Assembly (NCBI GenBank): GCA_936432065.2
Contig: OW386291.2
Location: 106,767,823 to 106,831,822 of the forward strand
Length of the DNA stretch: 64,000 nucleotides
From: Rutpela maculata
Taxonomy: Eukaryota; Arthropoda; Insecta; Coleoptera; Cerambycidae
Direction of reading: 5' to 3'
Below, piece after piece: positions 1 through 11,000 of the stretch (its first letter is position 1; each line of letters starts with the position of its first letter). The notes under the pieces were generated by a model. It was not told the DNA's origin and made no database searches. It saw nothing but the letters and a program-made list of their open reading frames with translations. The translations under genes were made by a program, and so were the position numbers.

Positions 1-360
1 TTATTTTTTACATCATAAAATTAAATTTCGTGGATAAATATATAAAAATTGATTTAATAAATAAGCTTTATACTCCTATTTCTTCAATTATCTTCAAGAT
101 TCTTCAAGAACTAGAGAAGGAATTTCAACTTGGCAACACCACACTGTTTTGAATAAAACCATTCTATATCAACAAATCCATACAGTCTACCTACGTCATC
201 GGCCAAACTACCTACGTCACCAATTTAAAACACCTGTTGCTCCACTTATTTTAACTTCTGTTTTCTCAAAAAATTGATAATTGTTTTCACGGAAATCTGT
301 ATTGGAAGGCTTGTTGTACATATTCTATGATATTATTCAATAAAAAAAAAAAATTGGGAA
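1..360. repeat. Dispersed repeat, also present at 22630-22965
   Basis: About 350 bases here closely match 22630-22965 in the same orientation, including the shared stretch around the words CTAGAGAAGGAATTTCAAC and TACGTCATCGG and the terminal A-run. The second copy lies directly upstream of the THAP exon read on the minus strand (22289-22462), so the repeat is probably the 5' or promoter end of that mobile THAP-type gene family. No coding potential is seen in this copy. Its left end is cut by the window. Confidence 0.6.
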
Positions 361-462
361 ATACCCCAGTGCAACCCCATTTTCGTTTTATTGAGCAATA
401 AGTCTAAATTCGAGAATAAGCTTAAAAAATAGATGTTTCTTCAAATAATTCATTAGAAAAAA

Positions 463-1521
463 TTATAATAGGTGCTCCACATGTTGCCCATTTTGATCGA
501 CACACATCTCCATGCGCTCTTGAAATGAGGTTTCTATTGTTCCTAAAATTGCCGATGTGATAGATCTAAAAGCAATTATTATCCTTTCCTTATTTTGTAC
601 TGTTGTTAGTGTGTCTTTATAAACAATTTCCTTCATGAATACCCATAAAAAGAAATCCATTTTTGTAAGCTCTGGGGATCTAACAGGCCATTTAGTGGGT
701 CCATTTCTTCCAATCCATTGAAGTGGGTAGTTAAGTGGTCTCTAACTGCATTTAAATAATGTGGTGGAGCATCATCTTGCTGAAATCACATCCTATTTCG
801 AATCCTTTGAGGAAGATTCACCAAAAATTGTGGCAGATAGTTTTCCAGAAAATGAAGGTAAATAGCTCCAATCAATGTACCGTCAAAAAAATGTGGCCCT
901 ATTACATGTTCTCCAATTATTCCTCCCCAAACGTTGATAGACCATCTGCGCTGGTTATCAACTTGCCTAAAAAAGGGAGGATTTTCCGAAGCATAATAAT
1001 GGAAATTGTGTCTATTAACAAATCCATTTTTATGAAAAGTTGCCTCATCAGTGAATAAAACATTATGAAAGAAGGTGAAATCTTGCATTTTATCTCTGGC
1101 CTAATTACAAAACTGGAAACGCCTTTGAAAATCGTCATCAGATAATTACTGGTGCATTTGAATATGATATGCATGAAACTTATTTGTTTTTAAGATTCGA
1201 CCAACAGACCACTGTCTACTTATTCCTACTAACGAGCTCTCTTCTCTCGGACTATTATGGGAATTTTCAACCGTTGCCAGCACCACAGAAAACTCGTTTT
1301 CTTCATTCACCATACGTTTAATTTTTTTATTTTTTTTTATATTCGACATTTCCAGTTTCCTCAAATCTATCGAGAAGGTTTTGGAAGCTGCTAACATCAG
1401 GCTGCTAACTTTCAGGATACCTTTGCTTATAAATTCTAGTGGCAAGCAAACAATTTCTGTCCGACTCGCCCAAAACAAAAGTCATGTCTACAAGTTCCGC
1501 TTTATTAAAATTCATTTTGTA
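463..1521 (-). pseudogene. Tc1/mariner-like transposase, broken
   Basis: Read from an ATG at 1521, the minus strand shows an N-terminal helix-turn-helix region (motifs RNCLLATRIYKQRYPE, then FEETGNV), a linker ending GISRQWSVGRIL, and the catalytic core. In the core, LFTDEATFHKNG carries the first Asp, FQQDDAPPHY the second, and a SPELTKMDFFLW block lies at the third-carboxylate region. The C-terminal ICVDQNG-like end reaches 463. Several in-frame stops (for example after the RYPES motif and before FQQDD) and at least one frameshift before the SPELT block break it. Layout and motifs match the DDE_3 transposase family frequent in insects. Family assignment is firm; activity is ruled out. Confidence 0.75.
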
Positions 1522-1803
1522 AAACTCGAACTAGGTATTTTAAATTTAATACAAATGATAACTGTCGATCGATAAGTGCCATAAATGTTCATTTGTACAA
1601 GACAATTTATACCAAACTGAGATTTTATTACTTGTCGAATAACGAAAACAGCAAATTACAAAAAAACTATTACAGCAAGGGACCGCAGTGAAATAGAATT
1701 TACCCGCTTCAATGGATTGGAAGAAATGGCCCTACTAAATGGCCTCATTAGAAAATTGCATAAAGACGTCTCTTATTCAAAATGGGCAACATGTGGAGCA
1801 CTT

Positions 1804-2011
1804 GGGTCGGTAGCCCAGTGTGTTAGCGCGTCTAGCGCGTCTAGCGTCTAGCTCTGAGCGTACCTAGCGAAGTGGGTTCGAGCCCCACAGAGCGAAAAAA
1901 TTTTTCATAGGAAATTTTCCCCAAGAAGTGGTTCGGATTCCACCATAAACTGTAGGGCCCCGTCATTGAGGTGGCATGGTAGGCGGTTAAAACACATTTT
2001 AAACACATTTT
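1804..2011 (+). repeat. tRNA-derived SINE-like insertion
   Basis: A tRNA-like head (1806-1894) has an A-box-like start (TAGCCCAGTGTGTTAGCGCG) and a good B box (GGTTCGAGCCC) inside a perfect five-base T-arm stem (GTGGG/CCCAC). The anticodon-arm region is expanded by short repeats of GCGTCTA type, so it is not a functional tRNA. A 3' part ends in a T-rich run. It interrupts the inverted repeat of the surrounding Tc1/mariner element, which dates it as the later insertion. Confidence 0.5.
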
Positions 2012-2179
2012 TTTTTAACTTATAATTTTTTCTAATGAATTATTTGAAGAAACCTCTAGTTTTAAAGTTTATATTTAAATTTTGTAGTGCTCAATAAAAC
2101 GAAAATGGTTGCAATTAGCCATAGGGAAGTACTTATAAAAAATGTTCGTTTTTCATTTCTGCATCACATCGTGAATATA

Positions 2180-2805
2180 CAGGGTGTTTCATTTGAAAAA
2201 ATGAGACAATTCAATTTAAAAATTTCTTAATTTAAAAATAATTTTTTGCTATCCTGGATATTTTTAGGAAGTAAAAATGGTTCAAGAACATTAATTAGAT
2301 GTCTCGTAACTAGTATTCACATAAGTTTTTCTTGAAACCCATAATTGTGACTTTGGTGATTTTTTCAATATGCATCTGCAGATGGCAAAATCTATCGCAT
2401 CAGTTTTTGTCTACCACCACTTTTATCCCCTAAAAAGAGCAAAAAAGGTTTTGTCCTTCGTTTAAGGTTCTGATCTAACTTTTCTGAAATATTTTGACGC
2501 GCTGAAGCCAATTTTGGACAAAAAAAATGTATCGTGTCAGTTTGCCTCGAGCTTTTATCTCCCAGGGGTAGGGGTGGCAGAGGGAAACTGTCACGATAGA
2601 ATTTTTTTTTGGCCAAAATTGGCTTCAGCACATCAAAATACTTCAGAAAAGTTAGATCAGAACGTTAGGACAAACAAGACCCTTTTATGGGTTAAAAGAG
2701 GTGGTAGACAAAACTGATGCGATAGATTTTTTTTTTAATATCAGAATCGGTGTCAGCTTGTCAAAAGACATAGAATAAGATGGTTCTGATCAATAGCGCA
2801 TCCTG
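2180..2805. mobile_element. Foldback MITE, Tc1/mariner type
   Basis: Begins CAGGGTGTTTC after a TA and is largely self-complementary: 2390-2555 pairs with about 2580-2735 (shared words CTATCGCATCAG and GTCTACCACC on opposite strands), and the outer parts pair more weakly. No transposase remains. The CAGGGTG terminus with TA target is usual for Tc1/mariner MITEs. The right end is degraded. Confidence 0.6.
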
Positions 2806-2812
2806 TGTAATT

Positions 2813-3335
2813 AAAATTTAAATGTAACTATTTTTACTTTCCTATATCTCTCTGTTTATAATAAAGCAATCTTTATAATATATTACGGTATTTTTTAACT
2901 GATGTATATGGCCTCCTCAATCCCTTGTCACCATTTTCACAATGATGTCTGTCTGTCCTTATGTATCTGTATATTTAACCGTGAAAATTCAAAAACTCGT
3001 GGGAAATTAATCAGATTTCACATTTAAGATTCCCAGTGACATTGTCGGTGACATATTAAATTGAATCAATGTGTAGTACCACCAGAAGTGGTACTTTACT
3101 TGAAGTAGTACTTGAAGAGGTTTTTTGTTTTATACGATTATTTAGAAATTGGATAATTTGCGACATTTTCTTCTAAAAATAAAAATTATTCAGAAATATA
3201 CGTTGTATAGATTTTAATAAAGAAAATAATATTGGCACGGTATTTTGTCACTTGAGGCCTCCAAGATACAAAAATCAGGGAATGAAGAAAACGTATAATT
3301 TCAGTTTGTTTTAAAATAAGTAAGTTTCTAATATA
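2813..3335. other. No gene recognised
   Basis: AT-rich sequence with no coding signal, RNA gene or paired repeat that I can support. Confidence 0.5.
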
Positions 3336-4123
3336 CAGAGTGTCCCCATAAGTCATGGATAAAACGAAGGGAAGATAGACGAGGTCATTTCCAACCAAAA
3401 TAACTACATACTTATATTGTTATCCAATTTTTGATGGTTCAAAAGATATATCAACTTTTGTATTTTTGTCCGAAATCGTTTAGTAATGTTTAGTAAGAAA
3501 GTGGTACAAAATACTAAGATTTTTTGCTTTTTTTTTCTTAAATAGGCTACTGAAGGTTGTACCTTTCTGATGGAGGCATTTTTATGAAGTCTAGTTAGCA
3601 ATTGTCAATTATAATAAAAGATGTTATGTTTGTCATAAAAACATACCTTACTTGTAAAAAACGGAAATAAAACAAAATTGTTAATAAAAAGTGTATGAAT
3701 TATACCTTGTTAGAATCTACATAAATTGCACCAGTTTTTATTATTACGGGAAATATTTTTGTAGTTATTTTTTTTTCTACAAGGATCATTTTAAAATTCA
3801 AATAATTTCTGATGAACCGAACAATTATCTTAACATCTTTTATTATAATTGACAGTTGCTAACTAGACTTTATAAAAATGCTTCTATCGGAAACTTCTAT
3901 TCTTCTTCTATCAGTAACCTATTTAAAAAAAAGAGCAAAAAAAAAACTCGGTTTTGTACCACTTTCTTATTAAACATACTAGGCGATTGCGGGCAAAAAT
4001 ACAAAAGTTGAAATAACTTTTGAACCATCAAAAATCGGATAACAACATATGTAGTTATTTTGGTTGGAAATGAACTCATCTATCATTTCCCTTCGTTTTA
4101 TCCATGACTTATGGGACACCCTG
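3336..4123. mobile_element. Full-length palindromic MITE, 788 bp
   Basis: The left half (3336 to about 3730) and right half (about 3730-4123) are inverted copies over essentially their whole length. Termini are CAGAGTGTCCCCATAAG and the complement of CAGGGTGTCCCATAAG, flanked by TA on both sides (3334-3335, 4124-4125). Both arms carry matching stop-filled frames, so the arms are non-coding. Tc1/mariner foldback family. Transcription across it would give a stem of nearly 400 bp. Confidence 0.8.
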
Positions 4124-4345
4124 TATGTTAGTGTTCTGTGGTACATTAGTGACTTTACTCTCAAAAGATTAACTTAAAGTACATTGAATTTTGTCGATAT
4201 CTTAACATTTTGTTTGGAGGTGACGGGTTTTGATAGTAAATTAACGGATATGGCTGGTATTGAAAATTACTATAGTGGATATAGCAAGTTTTGAAAATTA
4301 CTAATTTTGATTTGTTAGGCCTTTGATGAAAATATTATTTTTTTT

Positions 4346-4589
4346 AGAAACACCAGTGGCGGCTCGTGACCTGACAAGCTGATGAGGCAGAGCTCTAGAT
4401 ACTCAAATAGATATAGGTACTTAGTTAGGCTTGTTTAAGGAATTCTCTATTTTGTTAGTTGAATAAATTTGTAAAAAATAATACGGTTTATAAAATTACA
4501 AGTTAGGTACAGATTTACTGCAAATTTACTGGTGAGTGTTGGGGCACCGCCTCACCTGCCTCATGGGACATGCCGCCACTTAGAAACAC
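4346..4589. mobile_element. hAT-type MITE with 8-bp target duplication
   Basis: An element of about 228 bp (4354-4581) begins CAGTGGCGGC and ends with the complement of that sequence apart from the last base. It is flanked by the direct repeat AGAAACAC at 4346-4353 and 4582-4589. An 8-bp duplication with CAGTGG ends is characteristic of hAT elements. It is non-coding and nearly intact. Confidence 0.8.
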
Positions 4590-5225
4590 TGAATTACTTA
4601 TTTATTTTAATACTAAAGTTATTCAAACCAGATTTCTTGATTTTTAAAATTTCTACAAACTACAAAGTAAACAAAACACGTCGTACATTGTGACGTATAA
4701 ATTCTGCAACACCTGTGGTCGAAATTGGTATTGCTATCAACGAATGGTTATTAGCGAATTGGGGAACTAACTGTAATTTTCAATGCGTTTTTAAAACAAA
4801 TTTATCTACGATCGACATATAACGTAGGCTTTTTTACTAGCATTTTGAAAGCGCAAAGTTGGCGTTTTTCAAACAGCTGTGAATAATGTCACTTTGCCGC
4901 CCGTCTCCCATGGCAACGTGCAGTAAAGTACTTTACCTACGATCACTACTGTAAATAGTAAAAAACACACTACCTGCCATCTATGTAAGTTGAACTTTAC
5001 ATATTGTAAACAAATCGCACTGTAAACGAATCGCCCGGTAAACAAAACGCACGGGACACGCAATTATAGGTGGCTTATATCGCTGACGCGGGGTTTAAAA
5101 AAACAAATGCGCCTACGTAATTTTCAAACGCTGTCAAAACTGACATAATATTTGTTGAATAATATTGTTGACAAGTAAACTAAATCCAGATTTTACTAAA
5201 CAAATAAATAAATATGATCGTAAGT
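4590..5225. other. No gene recognised
   Basis: No supported coding region, RNA gene or element; only moderately AT-rich unique-looking sequence. Confidence 0.45.
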
Positions 5226-5364
5226 AAAGTATAGTACATAATTTGAGTCGTAAAGCAATTACGCACTCATGGAAATACGCACTCGCCGCTACGCGGCATC
5301 GTGCGTAACTTTTCCATTCGTGCGTAATATGCTTCTTACAACACTCATTACGTAATATACTATT
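5226..5364. repeat. Stem-loop repeat with CG-rich loop (family member 1)
   Basis: Two arms of about 60 bases pair around a short loop (GCTACGCGG). The arms carry ACGCACTC / GTGCGT words, and the right end reads TAATATACTATT. The same right end and overall design recur at 15112-15247 and, in shorter form, at 24616-24700. No coding capacity. Confidence 0.6.
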
Positions 5365-5862
5365 AAAACACGCTTCAGTACATCTGCACTTAAATAAGCT
5401 TGGTCGGAACATTGACAGTGTATAATAATAATGCCCCAAAACTGTTAATATAATGAGAGTTGATATAAGAGTAACAATTCATTACCTAATGTATTTATAC
5501 GAAGAATACGATCTTTATAATAATTAAAAACTTAAATAAATTGACAGCGATTTAGTTTTGTTCGTCTAGTTATTTTGAGTTGTATTCACACAGCTCAGTC
5601 AGAATGTTTCGACAGTTCAGCACCAGCTTAGAGGTCACCTTGTTTGATGCAAGGGCCCTCAATGCTGCCTGACTGTCGCTACACATGTAAATGTGCTCAC
5701 TGACGAAACCTTTGAGGTTTTCGCTTGCACACAGTAAAATGGCATATATATATATAGCTGAAATACACTAGGATACTTACTAAGTAGCGCCAGGGTCATG
5801 GAGAGAAAATACGGGCCTGGTGCCAAGGAAAAATTATAATACAAATTTTCAAAACCGGGCCC

Positions 5863-8397
5863 GGGTCATTCCATGCTAAATCAACCAGTAAAAATAAAAT
5901 TTTGAAACTTGACTTCTCCGATTTTGATAATTTTTGGTGAAAGTGTTGTACCTGTCAACAACATGAAAATTTCAATTTTTTAATTTTTTTTTTATTATTG
6001 ATTTTTGAGTAATACGTCTTTGAAAATTAAAAGAAAGTTAGTAATTTTGGAAAATAGGGATTTTTAAATCACAATATCTCCAAAATGGTGAGAGATACAA
6101 GGGTGGGACAAACGTCAATTTATGGTGTTTAAAAAATATTTTTCTATTTGAGGTTAAAAAATGTTGCAACCTCAAATTTAAAGGTCGAGGTCAAGGTCAC
6201 AAATGTAAAAGTAATTATTCTCAAAAAGTATATTTTTGAAAATTATTTAAAAAAATTGTATTTGTCCCTAATGGTCAAATCTACCATTGCATACAATTTC
6301 AAAGTGGGGCAACAACTGACAAATTGTACAAAAAATATTATTTTAGGACAATGTCTACTTTCAAGACACTAATCGCAAAGTTTAATATTTTGTTTTGCAA
6401 TTTATGATTTTGAATTTACATATATATCAAAAGAGTCGTTTTTATTAGTCTTGGAAATAGGTTTGTGTAACCCCCTCCCCCAGGTTTCCCTGCCACAACC
6501 ACTTTTGTCATACATGACAACATGAATCCCGTAATAAGCATAATTAAATACTAAATGGGTAATATACAATGAAATATGTTGTACGTAAAAGATAAAAATT
6601 TATTGGTGGTACCCAATACAAAAATTTTTTGTTTAATAATTGTTATTTTTTTATACAATTTTGAAGCCATATCAGATAATGCCCTTTCAGCTTGACTAAG
6701 CTTGTAGACCCTTCCGTTTCAGTGACAGGATCCACTTTAAGTAGTATTGTTTTTGGGTTGACATTTAAAACGTCGGGTTTATTTGGATACAGAAATGATC
6801 GGGAAGAACCACTTGTATGTAAAAAACCGCTGCCCAAGGAATTACTACTTCCACATCTAGATTTTCTATCCAAGTCCCTCACAACGAAAAAATTTTGTAT
6901 GTGGAAAAAATTGTTTATGAAACTTTAATAATATAATATTTGAAATCGTCTACCCCAAAAACCCATAAAACGATATCCCACACCGGTAGTGGGGTAGGGG
7001 TGGTGATAGGGGAGGGGGTAGTGGGGATGGATGAAGTAAAAAATATTTTGAGGTTTTTGGTTCTTGTACACACACTAAATCACAATTTTTTTTCATCCCC
7101 TTAAATAATTAATGGGGTGGCTAATGCCAAAAAATTTTTTGAGACCTTAGTTTCTCTTGTATATACTAAATACCAATTTTATGGACTCTTACCTGCTTGA
7201 TTTACCTATTTACCATTTACCCTAATTTACCCCCCAACCCTTCGACGGAATAAGATGAAAACATAATCTAGTTCCAGATCCCTTTAAAGTACATACGTGT
7301 ACCAAATTTCAAGTCAATATCTTAAACGGTTGCAAAGTAATCGACAGACAGACAGAAATTTTTTTTTCGATCAAACTTAAAATCTCGATGTTTTATGACA
7401 TTCTAAGCCTATTTGAACAATAAAAATGTTCAAAAATGTTTTTGTTGTTACTATACTTCCACTGGATGTGGAAGTAAAACTGATTGTCACCTCCTTTGTT
7501 TCGTCATTTTTACTTAGTACACATCCTAGCCACCAGAAATCATAATACATGGCAGTGACAAAGCCAGAAATTTCTTCAAATTCAATACTAGGTTAGCCAT
7601 CTCCAAGGTTAAATTCAGTACTCTTACTGCTATTTGAATAAGTTTTCCTCTCAAAACCATATCTTTCCACTTACATTTCTTAAAAAATTTAATGCCGTAG
7701 ATTTGTAGTCAACAATATTAAATGGGTTATAACACTTAAGTTTAAAAACTGAGGAACTATACATTGTTCTATTGATAATATTAAGTAATATAAATTAATT
7801 TGATTTAAAATGTCCAAAACCTGATAAATATAGATCTAAATATGCACTATTCGCGGCAAACGACGGGTCGCGCGCCAGTCTGAGCGACGCGGTTAGGCGA
7901 TATGTTATAAAACGCATGTACCCACACATTTATTATTTATTTTTTTTACTTATTTGTGGTCGCCCCACTTTTTCAATATTGACACAGAGGTACAGGAAAG
8001 TACAGTTAATATTACTTAATTTTTTGAGTTGAAAAAAAAATGCTTTTCTAGATAATACCATTTAAGCATTTATAATCTTGAGGTTGACCTCGAGACAAAG
8101 AAATTATGTCCATTTTTTAAATAGAAATAAATTTTAGTCCATAAGCGACAAAACGAGTGCTTACACAAAAAATTTATTCCTCAGCATCCTGAGATAATAA
8201 TTATTAAAAATACCCCTGTTGTAATTAAGTGTGTTAATTTTTTATTCTTTTGAGTCCTTTAGAAAAAACACTATTCCTCAGAAAAATTTGAAATTCTGGA
8301 TTTTTAATACCTTGAAGGGGTTAAACATGTGTACCAAAATTCGTTAATATCCGAGAGGTCATTTTTTTTGTTTGGTTGATTTGATATGGAATGACCC
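5863..8397. mobile_element. TIR element of 2.5 kb inserted in a LINE
   Basis: The ends are inverted: 5863 begins GGGTCATTCCATGCTAAATC and 8397 reads back as GGGTCATTCCATATCAAATC, each followed by AACCA and an A-rich tract. Flanks on both sides carry related CAAAAC(C/G)(G/A)G sequence, a probable degraded target duplication. No transposase is recognisable inside. The interior includes a conserved-looking repeat at 6950-7440. Superfamily unknown. Confidence 0.6.
6950..7440. repeat. Non-coding dispersed-repeat-like block with CAGACAGACAGA motif
   Basis: Contains G/C-rich blocks around ATATCCCACACCGGTAG, a run of CCCTAATTTACCCCCCAACC type sequence and the tail motif CGACAGACAGACAGAAATTT. An analogous tail motif (GACGGACGGACAGACGGACATTTTG) occurs at 56768-56796 in another element. 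Such tails are frequent in insect SINEs and non-autonomous elements. No ORF. Assignment is tentative. Confidence 0.35.
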
Positions 8398-8795
8398 GCC
8401 CGTCAAAACGAGCCCGGTCCCGGGGTGAATCACTCCCACACCTCCCTTGTCTCGACAGGTCTGAGTGGTGCCGATATACGAGCCCTTGGCTTGCATCCCT
8501 GTACATGAGCACCAGTTCCCTCTTGAGTCTTCGATTCATCTGTGTACCATTCCAGACTTTCGGGACTCAGAAGATTCGTTTTATGGCGTTCCCAGACGTC
8601 TCGACTAGGGAACACGACTGTGTGTATATGGAATGGTGAACTTATAAACGGAGAGACACCGATCATCCTCTGACTGAGCAACGACCTGGTCCCTTGGTAG
8701 AGCCAAGGCCTTTGTGTGCCCCAGCTCTTGTCCCGTCGCATTCCACATTCCACTCTCAAACAATCTATTTGCTGCTTTCCTAGCTCTGTTTTGAT

Positions 8796-9180
8796 AACAG
8801 ATAACGATTGCTGATTGTGATTAGGAGCAGTGGCTGTTCAACAACTCCCTTTTTGGTAAAGTTGACTACACACCTGTTAAGCGTGTAAAAAATGTCGGCG
8901 TCTTTGGCGGCGCGGTGCAGCGTGTTTGATAGTCATAGTTGCCATTTTTTGAGTGCTTAGTAGACCTGAAGACAACTATAACACGGTATCTGTCGATATG
9001 TATTCAAAAAATTACCGTATCTCGATAACGTTATGTTATTTTGGTTACTTAACAACTCTCTAATGTCAGAGATAACGAATAACGATTGCTGGTTGTGATT
9101 AGTAGTAATGGCTGTTCAACAACTCTCTTTTTGGTAACACGACATTTGTCGATACGTATTCAAATAAAGTTACCGTATAA
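8796..9180 (+). repeat. Diverged direct duplication, offset about 278 bp
   Basis: The word ATAACGATTGCTG..TTGTGATTAG..AGTAATGGCTGTTCAACAACT occurs at about 8801 and again at 9079, and TGTCGATA(T/C)GTATTCAAA..TTACCGTAT occurs at about 8991 and 9147. This shows partial tandem duplication of a short block. Non-coding. Confidence 0.55.
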
Positions 9181-9189
9181 TAATAATAA

Positions 9190-10165
9190 TAATTAGAGTT
9201 AGAGTTATGCTGACCAAACACAGGATGCATCATCATAGGGCCTTAAAAGAACTTCCTAGGAAATAAGGCGAAAGAGGTATCGTGGACGCAGTGGTAGTAT
9301 GCAACTTGAGGGCCTCAGGAGTTACTTCTACCATGCACAATCCAACTTGCATAGAGTTGTTATAAACGCTGACTCCGGATACACCCCACTAAATCTGAGC
9401 CAGAGAAATCATACGCATTTTCCAAACATGACCACCAACCGGGACAAAGTCACACAATGGGCCCCAAAGAGCTGCATGGACGCTATCACTATAACCTGGA
9501 GAAAGAATACATCGATAAAGACGCATCTCTAGGATAGCTGCTGAGTGGAACACTCTATCCGGAAACAGAAGGATTCATGTTCGCTATACAAGATCAAGTT
9601 ATAAGGACTAGGAATTACCAAAAACATCCTAAAAGAACAGGTTACGACGGATAAATGTAGAAAGTGAAATAGTCGATCGGAGACCATTGAACATATCCTG
9701 TCTGCCAAACAGGTTAAAATCTGTTGGGATAAGGGTATTATAACAGATAGAACAATCGAACACAATAGACCAAACATAACCGTTCTACACAAGAAAGCGC
9801 TCCTGATAGATATCGCAATCCCCAATAATCACAATATAGAGTTAAAGCACAACGATAAACTAACGAAGTACACCAACCTGAAACACGAAATCCAAGAGAT
9901 GTGGGAGCTGCAAACTGTAAGGGTGGTACCGATCATCATCTCCATGGGACTAATTCCGAAGACATTAAAGAACGATATAAAAAAACTTAGGAATACCTGG
10001 AATACTTAACCGAGCTATACAGAAGTCGGTTATCTTAGACGCTACAAACATAGTCCGGTCGTTCCTAGACCAGTAGGGTCGAAGTCTCTGTCTTACTAAC
10101 AATAGCCGATATAGACTTTAAGACCAGAGAAATCTGAGAGTATACAAAAATAATAATAATAAAAA
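9190..10165 (+). pseudogene. Non-LTR retrotransposon 3' ORF fragment
   Basis: The + strand, in shifting frames, gives the C-terminal region of an insect LINE polyprotein: VTQWAPKSCMDAI (about 9446), then IAIPNNHNIELKH (about 9810), KYTNLKHEIQEMWELQ (about 9862), VVPIIISMGLIPKTL (about 9925) and a final ILDATNIVRSFLDQ stop near 10075. An (AAT)n run flanks each side (9178 and 10150), typical of LINE 3' tails. Several frameshifts and stops make it a dead, 5'-truncated copy. I recognise the family by its C-terminal motifs but cannot name the clade. Confidence 0.6.
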
Positions 10166-10247
10166 ACGTCTTTTTTATTTTTCCAATAACATGTTACAAG
10201 AAAGTGCAAATTTTAATTAAGCATAATAAAAGTATAAAGAAAATAAG

Positions 10248-11000
10248 TATACAACGTGATCTACCAAGAAATGCGGAAAATAAAATGGTGTGCTAGTCTT
10301 CAATGTGGGAAAGCCCCTGCAAAATTTTAGAGGATTCTGAGGTAATTTAGTGTAGTCAATTTGCGAAGATACACTACTGATCTCGCTACTGATGTTGAGT
10401 AAGTCCTGACCTAATTCTGAAGAGGTCGACGAACTTATGGTGAAAGAACGTATTCGAGTTGTTTACATTTCCTTAATTGGCATATAAAGTGAAGCCGGCC
10501 GGCGAGATACAGCGGCAGGTAGTCAACATTGTTGGTACGCTTTGAAGATAATTGGAATTCCAGCGGACCAATTCACTTTTGCGAATGAGTTCAAAGCATG
10601 CCGACAAGGCTGGCTCCGTGCCGCTGGATCGTGTGTAGACCCCTAGAGAGCCGCGTTTTTTGCTTCCGGTCGAACAATAGTTACACGGCCGTGTCATTGA
10701 CCGGTTTAACTAAATATCTCCTATATCTGCTTGTCAATGAGATCAATGTCTTCGATTTATTTCGGTATTTTTGTAGTGTGATTTGATTAAAATCAAAAAG
10801 TAACTTCTATCTTATCCAGCTTTGCTGTCAGTAGTGTCAATTCCAAGTCTGATAAAGTGATATGGTTGTACCGCGTTACGTTAGATTAGTTGAAGTCATT
10901 GGCGGCGCATTCCTACAAAAATGGTCATTTTTTAAAAAAAATTCATTGGGGACAACCTACTGTTAAATTTTCCGCATGTCCTGGTAGATCACGTTGTATA
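10248..11000. mobile_element. TIR element of about 750 bp, TA flanks
   Basis: Inverted ends: the left reads TACAACGTGATCTACCAAG, and the right end is the complement of TACAACGTGATCTACCAGG; the match extends about 36 bp with few mismatches (next ATGCGGAAAAT). TA lies at both borders. The interior has no recognisable transposase, so this is a non-autonomous element, probably of a TA-targeting superfamily. Confidence 0.7.

Larger units (their letters stand above)
371..2112 (-). mobile_element. Tc1/mariner-like (IS630) DNA transposon, decayed, with ~100-bp TIRs
   Basis: The two ends are inverted copies of each other: 371-470 matches the reverse complement of roughly 2013-2112. Just inside, 463-735 and 1700-1803 are also inverted copies, so the right end repeats part of the transposase 3' coding region. 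This gives an element about 1.74 kb long holding a broken transposase on the minus strand and a SINE-like insertion at 1804-2011. It is non-autonomous in its present state. Confidence 0.7.
5590..8760 (-). pseudogene. LINE RNase H region, split by a later insertion
   Basis: Minus strand. The first part, 8398-8760, contains SLEWYTDESKTQEGTGAHV, which is the opening RNase H motif (usual YTDGSKT..GTGAGV) of R1/Jockey-type non-LTR retrotransposons. The second part, 5590-5862, continues with KYPSVFQ, AILLCA and CSDSQAALRAL, the later RNase H motifs in the right order. The 5863-8397 TIR element separates the two. The first part's frame stays open to about 8430, then stops accumulate; the second part is frameshifted. 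Dead LINE fragment. Confidence 0.65.

Noticed and set aside
1800..1900. Functional tRNA gene
   Set aside because: No proper anticodon arm and wrong A-B spacing; SINE-like instead.
10473..10786. Frames on both strands inside the 10248-11000 element
   Set aside because: No transposase motif; GC-rich patch yields chance frames.
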